From an uncultured bacterium (lineage in GTDB: Bacteria > Bacteroidota > Bacteroidia > Bacteroidales > Muribaculaceae): 8,928 nt of DNA. The stretch is from NCBI GenBank assembly GCA_946184715.1, contig CAMHGU010000086.1, positions 1-8,928 on the forward strand. Direction: 5' to 3'. The position numbers and the translations under genes are program-made. Each line of letters opens with the position of its first letter. Positions within the stretch are counted from its first letter, which is position 1. Below, piece by piece: positions 6,374 through 8,928 of the stretch. The notes below the pieces were generated by a model. That model was not told where the DNA came from and did no database searches. It saw nothing but the letters and a program-made list of their open reading frames with translations.

Positions 6374-8009
6374 CAGTCTTGGACCGCTCGGGCATTATGG
6401 GGAAGCGAGCCTTTCCGCTCTTGAGCGATTTCAGTGCGGTCTGTACCACCTTATCAGTGGCGTTATAAACCTCGTAGTAGTGCGACATATCATATACATC
6501 GCGCACAATAAGCGCTTTCAACTGATTGACAATGAGCGGCTTGGATATGTTAATATAGTACCAGCGCTTGGGAATGCCATTCTCGGCGGCGTAGCTTACG
6601 AAGTCGTCGAGCAGCACATCGTCGGGTGGCAACAGCTTCAGCAGCTGCTCAGCGCTCTTCACCTTGTCAAGCTCTTTGCGATTAATATCGGTGTAGGCAA
6701 AGGCGAACTTCTGTAGTAGTCCGGCATTGGCCACGGCGAAGTAGTAGTTGGTGAGATGGGTGGTGTCGTTGGGCACGAAGATGTCGGGGATAATACCGCC
6801 ACCGCCATACACCGTTCGGCCGGTCGAGGTGTGGAACACCTGTTCCTTATCCACCTTGATGCTATCCTTATTGTAGGCCTCGCCTCGGCTGAAGCGGTCG
6901 TACACCTCGAGGGTGTAGCCATTCTCGTCGCCGGGCTTGAACTGCTTCTGGATGCAGCGGCCAGAGGGGGTGTAGTAGCGGCCTATTGTCAGACGCACGG
7001 CGCTCTTGTCGGGCAGCGAGAACTGCTGCTGAATGAGGCCTTTACCGAAGGAGCGGCGCCCTATGATGAGGCCGCGGTCGTTATCCTGCAGCGCGCCGGC
7101 AAACACCTCGCTCGCCGAAGCCGAAAACTCGTCGATCAGCACCACCACCTCGGCATTGCGAAACGCTCCGGTGCCATCGCTCCAGTACTCTTGCGACACG
7201 CGGTGCTCGCGCCCTTTGGTATATACTATCAGCCGGTTAGGCTCGAGAAATTCGTTGGCCATAAGCATAGCCACATCGAGCAGGCCGCCGCCATTGCCGC
7301 GCAAGTCGATGACGAAGCTCTTAGCGCCGCCGCGCTCCAGTGTGAACGCTACGTTAAGGAAATCCTCGTAGGTGTGGCGTCCGAACATATTCACCTTTAT
7401 ATATGCTACGCCTTCGCTGAGGAAATAGTATGCGTCGATACTTTGGACGGGGATGTCGGAGCGGGTCACCTCAAAGGTGAGTGGCTTGGTCGAGGTGTTG
7501 CGCTTAATCGACAGCTTCACCTTAGTGCCCTTAGGACCGCGCAGGCGCTTCATCACATCGCTCTGCTGCACACCTATGAGCGTGGAATCATCAACGGCGA
7601 TAATGCGGTCGCCGGTGAGGATACCCACCTTCTCCGATGGGCCGTTGGGGACAACTTCCACCACCGTCACCGTGTCGTTCATCACTTGGAAGGAAACACC
7701 GATGCCTGAGAAGGAGCCTTCAAGCTCACCGTTTACATCCTCCACATCAGAGGCCGGGATATAAACCGAGTGTGGGTCAAGCCCGGCGAGCATCTTCGGG
7801 ATTGTCATCTCCACGAGGTCGCCGATATTGACGGTGTCGGCATATTGGTCGTTGATAAGGTTGAGAATGGTGTTAATCTTGCGGTCGCCATCGCCTATGT
7901 AGCCTTGCTTATGAAATCGCGAGCCCACGATGATACCGAGGGCAACCGCTGCGGCTATCATCAGCGGCACCCAGATGTAAATTCTATTGAATATATTGCG
8001 CTTGCTCAT
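6357..8009 (-). CDS. Membrane-anchored S41 family C-terminal processing protease (CtpA/Prc type)
   Basis: A 550-residue serine protease of the tail-specific/CtpA type, expected to cut or process periplasmic proteins at their C-termini. Residues 11-29 form one N-terminal membrane segment after a short basic start, so the bulk should be periplasmic. A PDZ domain spans about 92-182 (GSFSGIGVSF, GPSEKVGILTGDRI). The catalytic core includes DLRGNGGG (235-242), EFSASASE (294-301) with probable nucleophile S298, and SFGKGLIQQ (320-328) with general base K323; the 25-residue Ser-Lys spacing matches known Prc/CtpA enzymes. A C-terminal extension from about 415 to 550 is mostly charged and helical-looking and ends in a Lys-rich tail. 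The ATG overlaps the dCMP deaminase stop as ATGA (8006-8009). Confidence 0.95.
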   Translation of the reverse strand: MSKRNIFNRIYIWVPLMIAAAVALGIIVGSRFHKQGYIGDGDRKINTILNLINDQYADTVNIGDLVEMTIPKMLAGLDPHSVYIPASDVEDVNGELEGSFSGIGVSFQVMNDTVTVVEVVPNGPSEKVGILTGDRIIAVDDSTLIGVQQSDVMKRLRGPKGTKVKLSIKRNTSTKPLTFEVTRSDIPVQSIDAYYFLSEGVAYIKVNMFGRHTYEDFLNVAFTLERGGAKSFVIDLRGNGGGLLDVAMLMANEFLEPNRLIVYTKGREHRVSQEYWSDGTGAFRNAEVVVLIDEFSASASEVFAGALQDNDRGLIIGRRSFGKGLIQQQFSLPDKSAVRLTIGRYYTPSGRCIQKQFKPGDENGYTLEVYDRFSRGEAYNKDSIKVDKEQVFHTSTGRTVYGGGGIIPDIFVPNDTTHLTNYYFAVANAGLLQKFAFAYTDINRKELDKVKSAEQLLKLLPPDDVLLDDFVSYAAENGIPKRWYYINISKPLIVNQLKALIVRDVYDMSHYYEVYNATDKVVQTALKSLKSGKARFPIMPERSKTDAKKK

Positions 8010-8458
8010 AGCTTCTCGGGCTGTGAAGGGTTAATATCGGGGATATGGACGCACTCAATACCTACACGCGCAAGGAGGTCAAGCCCGTCATGAATACGAT
8101 ACAACTCGCTGAATACCACCCGCTTGATGCCGGCCTGGATTATCAGCTTCGAGCATTCCATGCAGGGCGATGTGGTGACGTAGAGCGTGGAGCCCTCGCT
8201 GCTGTTGTGGCTGCAGGCCACCTTGGTGATGGCATTGGCTTCGGCGTGGAGCACGTAGGGATGGGTGATGCCGTGCTCGTCTTCACACACATTGTCGAAG
8301 CCCGACGGTGTGCCGTTGTAGCCATCGGAGATGATGCGCTTGTCCTTGACCAGGATGGCGCCTACCTGCCTTCGCCGGCAATAGGAATTCTCGGCCCAAA
8401 TGGAAGCCATACGCAGATAGCGGCGGTCGAGTGCTTGCTGTTTGGTTTCGTTGTCCAT
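8006..8458 (-). CDS. dCMP deaminase (zinc-dependent deoxycytidylate deaminase)
   Basis: A 150-residue cytosolic enzyme of the CMP/dCMP deaminase fold, expected to convert dCMP to dUMP for thymidylate synthesis. The zinc site is intact: HAE at 71-73 (zinc His71, proton-shuttle Glu73) and PCMEC at 98-102 (Cys99 and Cys102). GYNGTPSGFDN at 46-56 and HGITHPYVLHAE just before the site are characteristic of dCMP deaminases rather than tRNA adenosine or free cytidine deaminases. The start at 8458 gives the usual family length. It lies 11 bases after the mechanosensitive channel gene and overlaps the protease start by ATGA. Its product dUMP is the substrate of folate-dependent thymidylate synthase, which links it loosely to the cyclo-ligase further along. 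Confidence 0.94.
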   Translation of the reverse strand: MDNETKQQALDRRYLRMASIWAENSYCRRRQVGAILVKDKRIISDGYNGTPSGFDNVCEDEHGITHPYVLHAEANAITKVACSHNSSEGSTLYVTTSPCMECSKLIIQAGIKRVVFSELYRIHDGLDLLARVGIECVHIPDINPSQPEKL

Positions 8459-8469
8459 AGAGTGAGTAC

Positions 8470-8928
8470 TTAATCAGCATTGGTTGGGTTAAGGTGAACG
8501 TCGAGCTGCGGGAACGGGAAGTGGATGCCGTGCTTGGGCAGCTCCCGATAGAACACCTCGTTGAAGTGGAAGAACACGGGCCAATAGTCGGGGGTCTGCA
8601 CCCAAGCGCGCGCTTTGATGATGACTTTGCTATCGGAGAGATCGCCCACATACACCACCGGCGGCACCACTTGGCTCTTGATAGGCAGCGCCATCTGCTC
8701 TATTGCGGTAGCCTTCTGCACGAGCTTGCGATGCTTGTGGAATATGCGTTTCCACCACGGCTGTGCCTTAACTTCTTCCTCGGCCACTGCCTCCTCGGTG
8801 TGCTCGGCTGCGGGGGCTTCGTCTATTTCTTTATTGACAATGCGCTCATCGGCAGCCAGCAGGCCGAGCATCGCCTCGCGCGCCTTGTCGGCATCGTCAC
8901 CGTACGACACGCTTACGTTCCATTCCAC
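8470..8928 (-). CDS. MscS-family mechanosensitive channel, C-terminal part only
   Basis: The C-terminal 153 codons of a small-conductance mechanosensitive channel. The frame runs off the window; the GTG at its edge encodes an internal Val (VEWNVSVSYGDD) and is not the start. The piece corresponds to the cytoplasmic beta and alpha/beta cage: NVSVSYGDDADKA (4-16), PPVVYVGDLSDSKV (89-102), RAWVQTPDYW (107-116) and the near-terminal GIHFPFPQLDVHL (134-146), all typical of MscS. The pore and membrane helices lie outside the window. Between the two halves of the cage, residues about 33-86 form a long charged insertion: first Glu/Ala-rich, then a Lys/Arg/His-rich stretch with WWKR. The gene ends 11 bases before the dCMP deaminase and may head this operon or be an internal member. 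Confidence 0.88.
   Translation of the reverse strand: MEWNVSVSYGDDADKAREAMLGLLAADERIVNKEIDEAPAAEHTEEAVAEEEVKAQPWWKRIFHKHRKLVQKATAIEQMALPIKSQVVPPVVYVGDLSDSKVIIKARAWVQTPDYWPVFFHFNEVFYRELPKHGIHFPFPQLDVHLNPTNAD

Noticed and set aside
6756..7709. Long plus-strand open frame (317 codons) opposite the S41 protease
   Set aside because: It lies wholly antisense to a well-supported protease with intact catalytic motifs and shows no recognisable domain. Its openness is explained by the GC-rich codon use of the real gene.
8926..8928. GTG at the window edge as the start of the MscS gene
   Set aside because: It falls inside the conserved cage segment VEWNVSVSYGDD; the membrane part must be encoded beyond the window.

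Overview
The window looks like a chromosomal piece of a gut-type Bacteroidales bacterium, possibly Muribaculaceae; the family-level guess is weak. The clues are the multi-module secreted starch enzymes, a Por/T9SS-like C-terminal sorting domain, start codons without Shine-Dalgarno sequences, a hemerythrin-like/LuxR gene pair of the kind known from Bacteroides relatives, and a dCMP deaminase / S41 protease / 5-formyl-THF cyclo-ligase block. The DNA is rather GC-rich. No RNA gene, insertion sequence, CRISPR array or phage gene was seen.

Left part (1-4563, plus strand): two tandem GH13 alpha-amylase paralogues 30 bp apart. The first is cut by the window edge. It keeps the end of its catalytic domain, three near-identical CBM26-like starch-binding modules on glycine-rich linkers, and a short T9SS type A-like C-terminal domain. 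The second is complete (944 aa): signal peptide, full GH13 domain with all catalytic residues, four starch-binding modules (one clearly divergent) and a type I dockerin with two calcium loops. The pair probably forms one operon for extracellular starch breakdown. The closely related enzymes end in different C-terminal devices.

Middle (4564-4638): a strong hairpin with a perfect 13-bp stem lies between convergent genes and probably terminates both.

Right part (4639-8928, minus strand): a compact run read from right to left. It holds an MscS-family channel (5' end outside the window), dCMP deaminase, a membrane-anchored S41 C-terminal processing protease, 5-formyltetrahydrofolate cyclo-ligase, a hemerythrin-like protein and a small LuxR-type regulator. 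Gene joints are ATGA overlaps (two), a 17-bp overlap and 11-bp gaps (two), so the genes are probably co-transcribed and partly translationally coupled. The run mixes housekeeping nucleotide, folate and envelope functions with a putative sensor/regulator pair at its distal end. No promoter could be placed; those for both operons seem to lie outside the window.

The most interesting points are the dockerin-bearing, CBM26-rich amylase, which recalls the Firmicute amylosome, and the hemerythrin-like protein, which appears to have lost its usual iron ligands while staying coupled to a LuxR regulator with a reduced receiver.
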